From assembly GCA_035269105.1 (NCBI GenBank), contig DATFJP010000153.1, positions 1-7,934 on the forward strand: DNA of 7,934 bases, read 5' to 3'. Under the pieces are notes generated by a model. The model searched no databases, was not told the DNA's origin, and saw only the letters and a program-made list of their open reading frames with translations. This stretch comes from JAQYVZ01 sp035269105 (GTDB lineage: Bacteria > Desulfobacterota > Desulfuromonadia > Desulfuromonadales > BM103). Below are positions 1 to 5,931 of this stretch, one piece after another; the first letter of the stretch is position 1; every line of letters starts with the position of its first letter. A program made the translations under genes and the position numbers.

Positions 1-2
1 AA

Positions 3-389
3 CATTGCTGGCGCAGTCAGATCAGCGTCTCCTTTCCACGCATGCGCCCGGCCGCCGGCTGCTTCCAGCCGCCCAACCCGGTTTCGGACCGGCAGCTCAC
101 CCAGCTGATCTGCACCATGCGCCTGCTGCTGCACGATGCCGGGCTGGTCCTGTCCACCCGCGAGAGCGCTGGTTTGCGCGACAACCTCCTGCCGCTGGGC
201 ATCACCCAGGTCAGCGCCGGCTCCTGCACCTCCCCCGGCGGCTACGCCGGAGGCGGGAAGAGCACCGAGCAGTTCGCCATCGATGATGACCGGAGCCCGG
301 CGGAAGTGGCAAACATGCTCCGTGCCAAGGGCTACGATCCGGTCTGGAAAGACTGGGACGAGGCTTTCCTCCGCAAAGAAACCGGGTAA
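3..389 (+). CDS. thiH: 2-iminoacetate synthase ThiH, C-terminal part (5' end outside window)
   Basis: ThiH is a radical-SAM enzyme that cleaves tyrosine to 2-iminoacetate (dehydroglycine) and p-cresol, supplying the glycine-derived part of the thiamine thiazole ring in bacteria that do not use the oxygen-dependent ThiO route. Only the last 128 residues are present; the frame is open to the window edge, so the CX3CX2C cluster motif lies outside. The visible part matches the ThiH C-terminal half: a strand reading ISVSFPRMRP near the left edge, then GCFQP, VSDRQL, LVLSTRES, LRDNLLPLGIT, SAGSCTSPGGY and the C-terminal block RSPAEVANML with GYDPVWKDWD close to the end. These blocks are characteristic of ThiH/HydG-type proteins, and the SAGS-PGGY block with the VWKDWD tail favours ThiH. 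The gene ends with TAA, 29 nt before thiE on the same strand, consistent with a thi operon. Family identification is from remembered motifs. Confidence 0.93.
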   Translation, partial: HCWRSQISVSFPRMRPAAGCFQPPNPVSDRQLTQLICTMRLLLHDAGLVLSTRESAGLRDNLLPLGITQVSAGSCTSPGGYAGGGKSTEQFAIDDDRSPAEVANMLRAKGYDPVWKDWDEAFLRKETG

Positions 390-418
390 CCCTCAACCTG
401 CCGCGAATAGAGATCGTC

Positions 419-1063
419 ATGGCCAGCCGGGTCCCATTTTCCGTCTACCTGATTACCGACCGCCACCTGGTTCCTCCCGGCCACACCTTGCTCTCCGCCA
501 TCGAGGCCGCTCTGCGCGGAGGGGTCTGCGCCGTGCAACTCCGCGAAAAAGACTTGACCGCCGGCGACCTTTTGCCACTTGCCATGGAAATGAGGGCCCT
601 GACCCGTGACTATCAGGCCCGGCTGCTGATCAATGATCGGGTCGATGTCGCCCTGGCCTGCGGTGCGGACGGCGTCCACCTGGGTGAAAGATCCCTGCCT
701 GCAGACATCGTGCGTCAAATTCTTGGTCCCCGGCCATTGATTGGCGTGTCGACCCACAGTCTGCAAGGCGCGCTGGCCGCAGCAGCCCGGAGCGCCGATT
801 TCATGACCTACGGCCCGGTTTTCGCCACGCCCTCGAAATTGGCTTATGGTCCTCCCAAAGGCCTCGCCGCGCTGAAGGCCGTCTGCGGCAGAGTGCCATT
901 GCCCGTCTATGCTCTCGGCGGCATTCAGTCTGCCCATCAAGAATCCATCCGGGCTGCAGGCGCTGCCGGCGTCGCTCTGATTTCCGCGATCCTGGCCGCC
1001 CCCGATCCGCAGGCCGCAGCACGCGGATTCAACTTGTCCTCCCATCAATCTTCGATAGAATAG
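419..1063 (+). CDS. thiE: Thiamine-phosphate synthase ThiE
   Basis: ThiE is a cytoplasmic TIM-barrel enzyme that joins the pyrimidine HMP-diphosphate to thiazole phosphate, giving thiamine monophosphate and pyrophosphate. The 214-residue length is normal for the family. Expected motifs appear in order: YLITDR at the N-terminus, VQLREKDL (pyrimidine diphosphate binding) near residue 40, LLINDRVDVAL near 70, GADGVHLGE near 80, GVSTHS near 105, YGPVFATPSK (phosphate/thiazole loop) near 130-140, and YALGGI followed by GAAGVALISAI near 165-190. It follows thiH at 29 nt and is probably co-transcribed and translated after it. The ATG at 419 is the only sensible start, although the Shine-Dalgarno is weak (AGAG about 8 nt upstream). 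The last ten or so residues (rich in serine and glutamine) are beyond the usual fold. No TPP riboswitch is visible, as expected if the operon starts further left. Confidence 0.95.
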   Translation: MASRVPFSVYLITDRHLVPPGHTLLSAIEAALRGGVCAVQLREKDLTAGDLLPLAMEMRALTRDYQARLLINDRVDVALACGADGVHLGERSLPADIVRQILGPRPLIGVSTHSLQGALAAAARSADFMTYGPVFATPSKLAYGPPKGLAALKAVCGRVPLPVYALGGIQSAHQESIRAAGAAGVALISAILAAPDPQAAARGFNLSSHQSSIE

Positions 1064-1114
1064 AGGGTAACCGCAGAAGATTGCTGGATTCACGGCTTTC
1101 CCGTCCGGCAGGGC

Positions 1115-1134
1115 CCGCCCCGCCGGCGGTTTTT
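1115..1134 (+). terminator. Possible weak intrinsic terminator or attenuator after thiE
   Basis: A 5-bp GC-only stem (CCGCC at 1115-1119, GGCGG at 1125-1129) with a 5-nt loop is followed directly by five T. It lies between thiE and the transporter gene, only 24 nt before that gene's ATG, so as a terminator it would leave almost no room for a downstream promoter. It may be a partial terminator, an attenuator or chance in GC-rich DNA. The short stem keeps confidence low. Confidence 0.25.
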
Positions 1135-1139
1135 CTTAC

Positions 1140-1144
1140 GGAGG
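1140..1144 (+). promoter_or_regulatory. Ribosome binding site of the SLC13-type transporter
   Basis: GGAGG sits 14 nt before the ATG at 1159. The spacing is longer than usual, but no other start codon lies between, and the protein from 1159 begins directly with a hydrophobic membrane segment. An in-frame TTG at 1081 would add 26 proline/arginine-rich residues unlike a membrane protein N-terminus, so it is rejected. Confidence 0.6.
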
Positions 1145-1158
1145 ACGTCCGCTCTCGC

Positions 1159-2928
1159 ATGGACATCGCCCTGACCCTCATCATCCTGCTGGGTGCCATC
1201 ATTCTGTTCGCGACCGAATGGCTGCGCATGGACCTGGTCAGTATGCTGGTTCTGCTGACCCTGGCGCTCACCGGCCTGGTCACCGTCGAAGACGCTTTTG
1301 CCGGCTTCAGCAATCCCGCCGTGATTACCGTTGCCGCCGTTTTTGTCCTGAGCGCGGGAATTTCCAGTACCGGCGCCATAAGCAAGGTCGGCGAGCGGCT
1401 GATTGAATGGACCGGTCACAGCCCCATGCTTCTGACCGCATCCATCATGGCGACGGTTGCGGTCTTTTCGGCATTCATTAACAATATCGGGGCTACTGCC
1501 ATCCTGATGCCGGTGGTCGTCATGGTCGCCCGGAAGCTCAAGGTGGCCCCCAGCAAGCTGCTGATTCCTCTGGCGTTCGGGTCCCTGCTCGGCGGTGTCT
1601 GCACCCTGATCGGCACCCCACCGAACATCCTCATGAACATCCTGATGCAGGAATATGCCGGCCGCTCCTTTTCCATGTTTTCCTTTACGCCGGTCGGCGT
1701 CGTCCTGCTTTTGTTCGGCATCGGCTATATGACCTTTCTGGGCCGTCATCTGCTGCCCAGCCGAAAATCCGGGACACTGACCGAGGCCTATCAGGTCAAG
1801 AGCTATGTGACCGAGGTGGAAATCCAGCCGGATTCGTCTTATGCGGGCCAGACCATTGCCCAAAGCGACCTGGAACGGGAGCTGAATCTGAAGATCCGGG
1901 CCCTGATGCGTAACCAGCAGAAGATCCCCCAGCCGCGCCGCAATCGCAAGCTGGCCGCCGGCGACATCCTGTTCATCGAGGGCGATACCGCCGATGTCCT
2001 CAAGCTGAAAAACAAAAAAGGGCTGTCGGTGGTCCAGGAGCGCGACCACCCGGTGCCGAACAGCACCAGCCGGGACCTGGTGGTGGTCGAGGCCTCCCTG
2101 ACCCCGACCAGTGAAATGGTGGGCAAAACTCTACGCCAGGTGCGCTTCGCCAATACCTACGGCCTGACGGTTCTCGCCATCTGGCGCAGCGGGGCTCCGG
2201 TGGTGCGCAAGGTTGACCGTGTCGTTCTCCGCTTCGGCGACGTCCTGCTGTTGCAGGGCTCCGAGGAAAACGTCCACCACCTCGGCCGCGAACACGGCTT
2301 CCTGCTGCTTGGTGGAGTGGAGCCGATTCCCTATCGTCCGCGCCTGGCCCCCATCGCGATCGGCATCCTGGCCGCGGTGATACTGCTCAGTACCCTGGGC
2401 GTTCTGCCGATCATGCTGGCGGCGACTTCCGGGGCCATGATCATGGTTCTGACGCGCTGCTTGACCCCCAAGGAAGCCTACGAGAGCATCGACTGGCCAA
2501 TCCTCATGCTGATTGCCGGCACCTTGCCGCTCGGCCATGCCCTGGAGAACAGCGGTGCGGCCCGCCTGCTGGCCGACCTGATCATCGGCGGGGTCGGCGC
2601 CTACGGCCCCTGGGTTGTCCTGGGCGCCGTCTTTCTGATTACCTTCAGCTTGACGGAAGTGATGAGTCACGCCGCCGCGGCCGTTCTGGTCGCGCCGATC
2701 GCCTATAACGCCGCCGTCGACATGGCCGTCTCGCCTGAACCCTTTTTCATGGCCGTGGCCGTCGCTGCCTCGATGTGCTTCATGACGCCCATCAGCCACC
2801 AGAGCAATGCCCTGGTTATGGGCCCTGGCGGCTATAAATTCTACGACTACCTCAAGGTCGGGGCGCCTCTCAACCTGTCGATCTGGCTGCTGGCCACCCT
2901 CCTCATCCCCCTGGTTTTTCCCTTTTGA
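1159..2928 (+). CDS. SLC13 (DASS)-family permease with two RCK_C (TrkA_C) domains
   Basis: This is a 589-residue inner-membrane transporter of the divalent anion:sodium symporter/ArsB-NhaD type. The N-terminal half (residues 1-200) holds about five to six hydrophobic segments, including the hairpin motif FINNIGATAILMP at 106-118 and IGTPPNI at 151-157. Two soluble RCK_C-like domains follow, roughly 215-290 (SYVTEVEI, then LAAGDILFIEGD) and 304-385 (RDLVVVEASL, then LRFGDVLLLQGSEE). The C-terminal half (396-589) is again membrane, with the pseudo-symmetric motif VMSHAAAAVLVAPIA at about 501-515 and GPGGYKFYDYLKVGAPL near 555. Known family members with this domain order move sulfate, dicarboxylates or similar anions; the substrate cannot be read from sequence. 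In the second motif, histidine 504 stands where many SLC13 proteins have asparagine. The gene appears to be a single transcription unit: weak hairpin upstream, better terminator downstream. RCK_C domains suggest gating by a small ligand. Confidence 0.9.
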   Translation: MDIALTLIILLGAIILFATEWLRMDLVSMLVLLTLALTGLVTVEDAFAGFSNPAVITVAAVFVLSAGISSTGAISKVGERLIEWTGHSPMLLTASIMATVAVFSAFINNIGATAILMPVVVMVARKLKVAPSKLLIPLAFGSLLGGVCTLIGTPPNILMNILMQEYAGRSFSMFSFTPVGVVLLLFGIGYMTFLGRHLLPSRKSGTLTEAYQVKSYVTEVEIQPDSSYAGQTIAQSDLERELNLKIRALMRNQQKIPQPRRNRKLAAGDILFIEGDTADVLKLKNKKGLSVVQERDHPVPNSTSRDLVVVEASLTPTSEMVGKTLRQVRFANTYGLTVLAIWRSGAPVVRKVDRVVLRFGDVLLLQGSEENVHHLGREHGFLLLGGVEPIPYRPRLAPIAIGILAAVILLSTLGVLPIMLAATSGAMIMVLTRCLTPKEAYESIDWPILMLIAGTLPLGHALENSGAARLLADLIIGGVGAYGPWVVLGAVFLITFSLTEVMSHAAAAVLVAPIAYNAAVDMAVSPEPFFMAVAVAASMCFMTPISHQSNALVMGPGGYKFYDYLKVGAPLNLSIWLLATLLIPLVFPF

Positions 2929-2942
2929 GAAGTGCTCAAGCG

Positions 2943-2969
2943 ACCTTCGGCCCGTCAGCGAGGTTTTTT
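2943..2969 (+). terminator. Probable intrinsic terminator of the SLC13-type gene
   Basis: The arms ACCTTCG (2943-2949) and CGAGGT (2959-2964) pair over 6 bp with one bulged T, with a 9-nt loop, and the stem runs into a stretch of six T (2964-2969). It begins 15 nt after the transporter stop codon, the expected place. Confidence 0.5.
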
Positions 2970-3126
2970 CCCCAAGACCCGGCACCGATCGAACACATCC
3001 ATTGCAAGGCGGAGTTTCATCGGAATTTTCCATTTGACCTCTCGGCTTCTTCCGCCTACTCTATCCCGGATTTGACCAGCTGCCGTTCCAGCCAAGCGAA
3101 AACCCCGGATTTGAAACGATCATCCC
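2970..3126 (+). promoter_or_regulatory. Leader region of the PHP-domain gene, with an 11-bp direct repeat
   Basis: This non-coding stretch must carry the promoter of the PHP gene if the upstream terminator works. The best -35 candidate is TTGACC at 3034-3039, with only a poor -10 (TACTCT, 3057-3062) at 17 bp. CCCGGATTTGA occurs twice, at 3065-3075 and 3104-3114, start points 39 bp apart; this may be a protein-binding repeat or chance. Confidence 0.3.
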
Positions 3127-3747
3127 ATGCGCTTCGACATTCATGTCCACACCGATATTTCCGCCTGCAGTGCGCTGAGCATCGAAGAGATCCTGCAAAA
3201 CGCCAGAGGACTCGGGCTCGACGGCGTCTGTATTACGGATCATGAAAGCATTGGCGTCAGGGACCGGGTTGCTGAAGGGTTGCAGGCCGACGGCCTCTGT
3301 CTGATCTTCGGTATGGAATACTCGACCGCCGACGGCGATTTTCTCTTGTTCGGGCCGGTCGAGGATCTGCCGCTCGGTCTCGAGGCCCGAGAACTGCTGC
3401 TCCAATTTTCCTCCCTGGGCGGCGTCGCAATTGCCGCGCATCCCTTCCGGACCGACCGCCCCACCAGCGAGTTCGTGGTCAGGGACGGCCTCTGCACGAT
3501 CATCGAGGGCATCAACGGCCGCAACCGCGAGATCGAGAACCTCCGCTGCCAGGCCTGGCAGAGCCGCTACGGGGTCAAGCTGGCTGGCGGCAGCGACGCA
3601 CACTCCCTGGCGGAACTGGGCCGGATCGTGATCCGGATGCCCGGTCCGGTGGGCAACCGGGACGAGTTCGTCGAGGCCCTGCGCAGGGGTCGCTTCAGTC
3701 TCGAAGGCTGCACCGACAGAGTCCGATCAATTGCCGCGGACTCCTGA
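3127..3747 (+). CDS. PHP-domain metal-dependent phosphoesterase
   Basis: A 206-residue stand-alone PHP (polymerase and histidinol phosphatase) domain, a cytoplasmic TIM-like barrel that binds two or three metal ions and hydrolyses phosphoesters. The metal-ligand set is complete: HVHTD (H6, H8, D10), ITDHE (D38, H39), GMEYS (E64), AAHPFR (H105), IEGINGRN (E127, N130) and GGSDAH (D157, H159). Known relatives include histidinol phosphatase, RNase AM/TrpH-like nucleotide phosphatases and PHP-associated hydrolases; the short length without the extra TrpH insertion domain leaves the substrate open. The ATG at 3127 is the first in-frame start; no clear Shine-Dalgarno is seen upstream. The gene stands alone between a terminator and a separate promoter candidate for the next gene, so context gives no substrate. 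Nothing indicates damage. Confidence 0.88.
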   Translation: MRFDIHVHTDISACSALSIEEILQNARGLGLDGVCITDHESIGVRDRVAEGLQADGLCLIFGMEYSTADGDFLLFGPVEDLPLGLEARELLLQFSSLGGVAIAAHPFRTDRPTSEFVVRDGLCTIIEGINGRNREIENLRCQAWQSRYGVKLAGGSDAHSLAELGRIVIRMPGPVGNRDEFVEALRRGRFSLEGCTDRVRSIAADS

Positions 3748-3828
3748 AAAGACCGGACCTGAGATCCTGGTTCAGCCAGGGCCCGTTGAACCTGCCTGCC
3801 CCGCCCGCCGTCCGAGGCTCCGATTTTG

Positions 3829-3837
3829 TGCTATAAA
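3829..3837 (+). promoter_or_regulatory. Candidate extended -10 promoter for the mutase/nucleotidyltransferase pair
   Basis: TGC directly before TATAAA (3832-3837) gives an extended -10 element, 5 of 6 matches to TATAAT. No good -35 lies 17 bp upstream, which extended -10 promoters can tolerate. Transcription would start near 3844, leaving a leader of about 34 nt before the ATG at 3878. It lies in the only AT-rich patch of the 130-nt gap. Confidence 0.4.
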
Positions 3838-3865
3838 GAAGATGACAAACCGGTAATGACCCGAT

Positions 3866-3871
3866 GGGGAG
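3866..3871 (+). promoter_or_regulatory. Ribosome binding site of the phosphoglycerate mutase-like gene
   Basis: GGGGAG ends 6 nt before the ATG at 3878 and fixes that start. A TTG two codons earlier at 3872 would touch the ribosome site and is rejected. Confidence 0.75.
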
Positions 3872-3877
3872 TTGTTC

Positions 3878-5203
3878 ATGGCGCAAAAATGCATTCTGCT
3901 TCTGCTTGACGGTCTCGGCGACCGGGCCTTCCCTGAATTCGAACACCGTACGCCGCTGCAGGCGGCCCATACCCCCACTCTGGATGCCATAGCGCGGCGC
4001 GGCGCCAATGGTCTCTACCATGCGGCCCGGCCGGGACAGGCCCTGCCCAGCGAGAACGCCCATTTCGCCATCTTCGGCTACGACCGGCAGGAATTTCCCG
4101 GCCGGGGCGCCCTGGAAGCACTTGGTGCAGAAATCGCCCTCGCCCCCACGGACGTCGCCCTGCTCGCCCACCTGGTCGAAGTGCGCGAAGAGAAGGGTCA
4201 TCTGGTCTTGCAGCGGGACCTGCCGGAGATCGACCCTTCTGAAATTGAGGAACTGACCCAGGCGATCGCCCAATACCAGACGGCAGACATCTCCATCGAA
4301 TTTTGCCGCACCGGGGGGCTGTTCGGCATCCTGATCCTGCGCGGGGCCGTCGCGGTCCATGTCACCGATACCAACCACATGTGGGAAGGCCGCCCCCTGC
4401 CGGAGGTCGAACCCTGGGCGGCATGCCCCGACCCGGAAAAAGCAGGCAATACGGCCAGGGCCTTGAAAGAGTATCTGCTCCAGGCGCATGATCGGCTGCA
4501 GTCGCACCCGGTCAACCAGCGCCGCATGGATCAGGACCGAGGGCCGGTCAATTTTCTGGTCACCCAGCGTCCCGGTCAACTGAAGAGTGTCCCCTCCATG
4601 CAGGAACGTTATGGACTGCGGGGACTTTCGATCGCCTCGGGGATGGTCTATTGGGGTTTAAGCCGCTTCCTCGGCCTGGAAGTCTGCAAGGTCAAAGACA
4701 CCGATGACCCTGGGGCCGACCTGGCCGCACGCCTGGCTTTGGCCCGCCAGGCTCTCGATGACTTCGACTTCATTCATGTCCACACCAAGACGCCGGATCA
4801 GGCTGCCCATACCAAAAGCCCCTGGCGGAAACTGGAGGTGATCGAGGCCTTGGACCGCGGCATCGCTGATGAAATCGACGCTTTGCTCGAAGACCCGGCT
4901 GTCCTGCTGATTGTCACGGCCGACCACTCCACGCCCAGCGGCGGCCCCCTGATCCATTCCGGCGAACCGGTCCCCTTGACCTTCTGCGGTGAAGGGGTCA
5001 GACGCGACGAAGTCAGACGGTTTAATGAAATTGCCGTCGCGGCCGGTGCCCTGGGACAGGTACGCGACAAGGAACTGATTTACCTGGTTCTGAATTATCT
5101 CGACCGGGCCAAGCTGGCGGGAATCATGGATACGCCTGTCGATCAGCCTTATTGGCCGGGAAACTACCGGCCCTTCCGGCTGAAACCCGCAGGGGATTTT
5201 TGA
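3878..5203 (+). CDS. Archaeal-type cofactor-independent phosphoglycerate mutase homologue (alkaline phosphatase superfamily)
   Basis: The 441-residue cytoplasmic protein matches the ApgM branch of the alkaline-phosphatase superfamily, which interconverts 3- and 2-phosphoglycerate through a phosphoserine intermediate using two metal ions. Visible landmarks: LLLLDGLGDR (metal ligand D11), TPLQAAHTPTLD (25-36), the nucleophile block PSENAHFAIFGYD (candidate S58), GRGALEALG about 30 residues later, IHVHTKTPDQAAH (D307, H311), KLEVIEALD, VTADHSTP (D349, H350) and LIHSGEPVPLTF (H360). All expected metal ligands and the serine are kept, so an active phosphotransferase or phosphatase is likely. The nucleophile block differs from the usual SD-x-AH of ApgM (here SENAH), so the true substrate may not be phosphoglycerate. 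The stop TGA overlaps the ATG of the nucleotidyltransferase by one base, implying translational coupling and a joint role. Family call is firm, the specific reaction is not. Confidence 0.88.
   Translation: MAQKCILLLLDGLGDRAFPEFEHRTPLQAAHTPTLDAIARRGANGLYHAARPGQALPSENAHFAIFGYDRQEFPGRGALEALGAEIALAPTDVALLAHLVEVREEKGHLVLQRDLPEIDPSEIEELTQAIAQYQTADISIEFCRTGGLFGILILRGAVAVHVTDTNHMWEGRPLPEVEPWAACPDPEKAGNTARALKEYLLQAHDRLQSHPVNQRRMDQDRGPVNFLVTQRPGQLKSVPSMQERYGLRGLSIASGMVYWGLSRFLGLEVCKVKDTDDPGADLAARLALARQALDDFDFIHVHTKTPDQAAHTKSPWRKLEVIEALDRGIADEIDALLEDPAVLLIVTADHSTPSGGPLIHSGEPVPLTFCGEGVRRDEVRRFNEIAVAAGALGQVRDKELIYLVLNYLDRAKLAGIMDTPVDQPYWPGNYRPFRLKPAGDF
5191..5196 (+). promoter_or_regulatory. Ribosome binding site of the nucleotidyltransferase gene, inside the preceding gene
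   Basis: AGGGGA lies 6 nt before the ATG at 5203 and within the last codons of the mutase-like gene. It selects 5203 as start rather than an upstream in-frame start at 5152 that would add 17 residues read from the coding end of the previous gene. Confidence 0.75.
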
Positions 5204-5781
5204 TGGCCTTCAGGTTCTCGCTGGGGGTCATCCATGGCCGTTTTCAGGTCCTGCACAACGATCACCTGCAATATCTGCTGGCTGGCAAGCAACTGTGCCG
5301 GCACCTGGTCATCGGCATCACCAACCCCGATCCGACCCTCTCGCGCGAAGACCAAACCGATCTGCACAGGAGCAGTCCGCTGGCCAATCCGCTGACTTAT
5401 TACGAACGCTACCACCTGGTGCGGACCGCCATGGTTGATGCCGGGGTCGGTGAAGCCGACTTTTCCGTGGTGCCCCTGCCAATCAACCTGCCGGAGCTGT
5501 TCCGGTATTACGTGCCGATGGATGCCGTCTTTCTGCTTTCCATCTACGATGATTGGGGCCGGCGCAAATTGTCCATGCTGAGGGAGTTGGGCCTGGCGAC
5601 CCATGTCCTCTGGGAGGTTCCTGCCGATGAGAAAGGGGTCAGTGCCGAAGATGTCCGCTACCGCATGATCGAGCAGCAGACCTGGGAGCATCTGGTTCCC
5701 ATAGCGACCGTGCGGCTGATGCGGGAATGGGCGGTGCCGGAGAGGTTGCGGAAAATTGCAGGGAGAGAGCAAATCACCTAG
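5203..5781 (+). CDS. NMN adenylyltransferase-like (NadM-type) nucleotidyltransferase
   Basis: A 192-residue protein of the HxGH nucleotidyltransferase superfamily, which transfers AMP or CMP from a nucleoside triphosphate to a phosphorylated acceptor with release of pyrophosphate. The N-terminal Rossmann block GVIHGRFQVLHNDH (8-21) resembles the GRFQP-HxGH start of archaeal NadM; GITNPDP follows the second strand; NPLTYYERYHLVRTAM resembles the NPFT-ER helix of NMN adenylyltransferases; and VSAEDVRYRM (146-155, S147 and R152) matches the ISxTxxR triphosphate-binding motif. The oddity is HNDH (18-21), in which the glycine of HxGH is replaced by aspartate while both histidines remain. The overlap with the mutase-like gene suggests a shared pathway. 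It could be a genuine NAD-synthesis enzyme, but the variant motif and the partner argue for another acceptor. It ends with TAG before a large hairpin and a convergent gene. Confidence 0.82.
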   Translation: MAFRFSLGVIHGRFQVLHNDHLQYLLAGKQLCRHLVIGITNPDPTLSREDQTDLHRSSPLANPLTYYERYHLVRTAMVDAGVGEADFSVVPLPINLPELFRYYVPMDAVFLLSIYDDWGRRKLSMLRELGLATHVLWEVPADEKGVSAEDVRYRMIEQQTWEHLVPIATVRLMREWAVPERLRKIAGREQIT

Positions 5782-5931
5782 CGGGATTTCCCGGCTGCTT
5801 GCGTGGGCAATTACGACCGAGGTCGTCTGAGTGGACCCTGGCCCTGTCCCGCATCGCTGAGAAGCAACGGCAACAGGCGACACCCGGCCGACTTATTGTT
5901 CGGCCGGGTGTCGTTGCCGGCGGCGCCTGTT
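5782..5931. other. Convergent intergenic region with several hairpins
   Basis: This 150-nt gap separates the ends of two converging genes and contains no plausible gene. Besides the large hairpin listed separately it holds a small CGGG/CCCG stem (5782-5785, 5790-5793) directly after the nucleotidyltransferase stop and a perfect ACGACC/GGTCGT inverted repeat (5813-5818, 5821-5826). None is followed by a T run. Confidence 0.6.
5868..5919. terminator. Large bulged hairpin between convergent genes, possible bidirectional terminator
   Basis: A perfect 14-bp inverted repeat (5878-5891 with 5900-5913) around an 8-nt loop is extended by a further 6 bp (5868-5873 with 5914-5919) across a 4-nt bulge on one side. 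Its place between converging stops suggests transcription end or 3' mRNA protection for both genes. It lacks a T tract on either strand, so it is not a classical intrinsic terminator. Confidence 0.5.

Noticed and set aside
332..1093. A 253-codon minus-strand frame opposite thiH and thiE
   Set aside because: Glycine/glutamine/arginine-rich low-quality sequence lying antisense to two confidently identified thiamine genes.
1090..3033. Two long minus-strand frames (about 319 and 300 codons) opposite the SLC13-type gene
   Set aside because: Composition (G, Q, D, H rich, almost no hydrophobic blocks) is typical of antisense to GC-rich membrane-protein codons; the plus-strand gene is certain.
3766..3780. 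CCTGG/CCAGG stem after the PHP gene as a terminator
   Set aside because: Only 5 bp with no T tract following; too weak to call.
3816..3831. Possible sigma-54 promoter (GG and GC doublets) before the mutase-like gene
   Set aside because: The doublets are 12 nt apart rather than the required 10, and surrounding bases do not match; the extended -10 explanation fits better.
3695..4579. Minus-strand frame opposite the mutase-like gene
   Set aside because: Antisense to a gene with a full set of alkaline-phosphatase-superfamily motifs; it has no start context or domain of its own.
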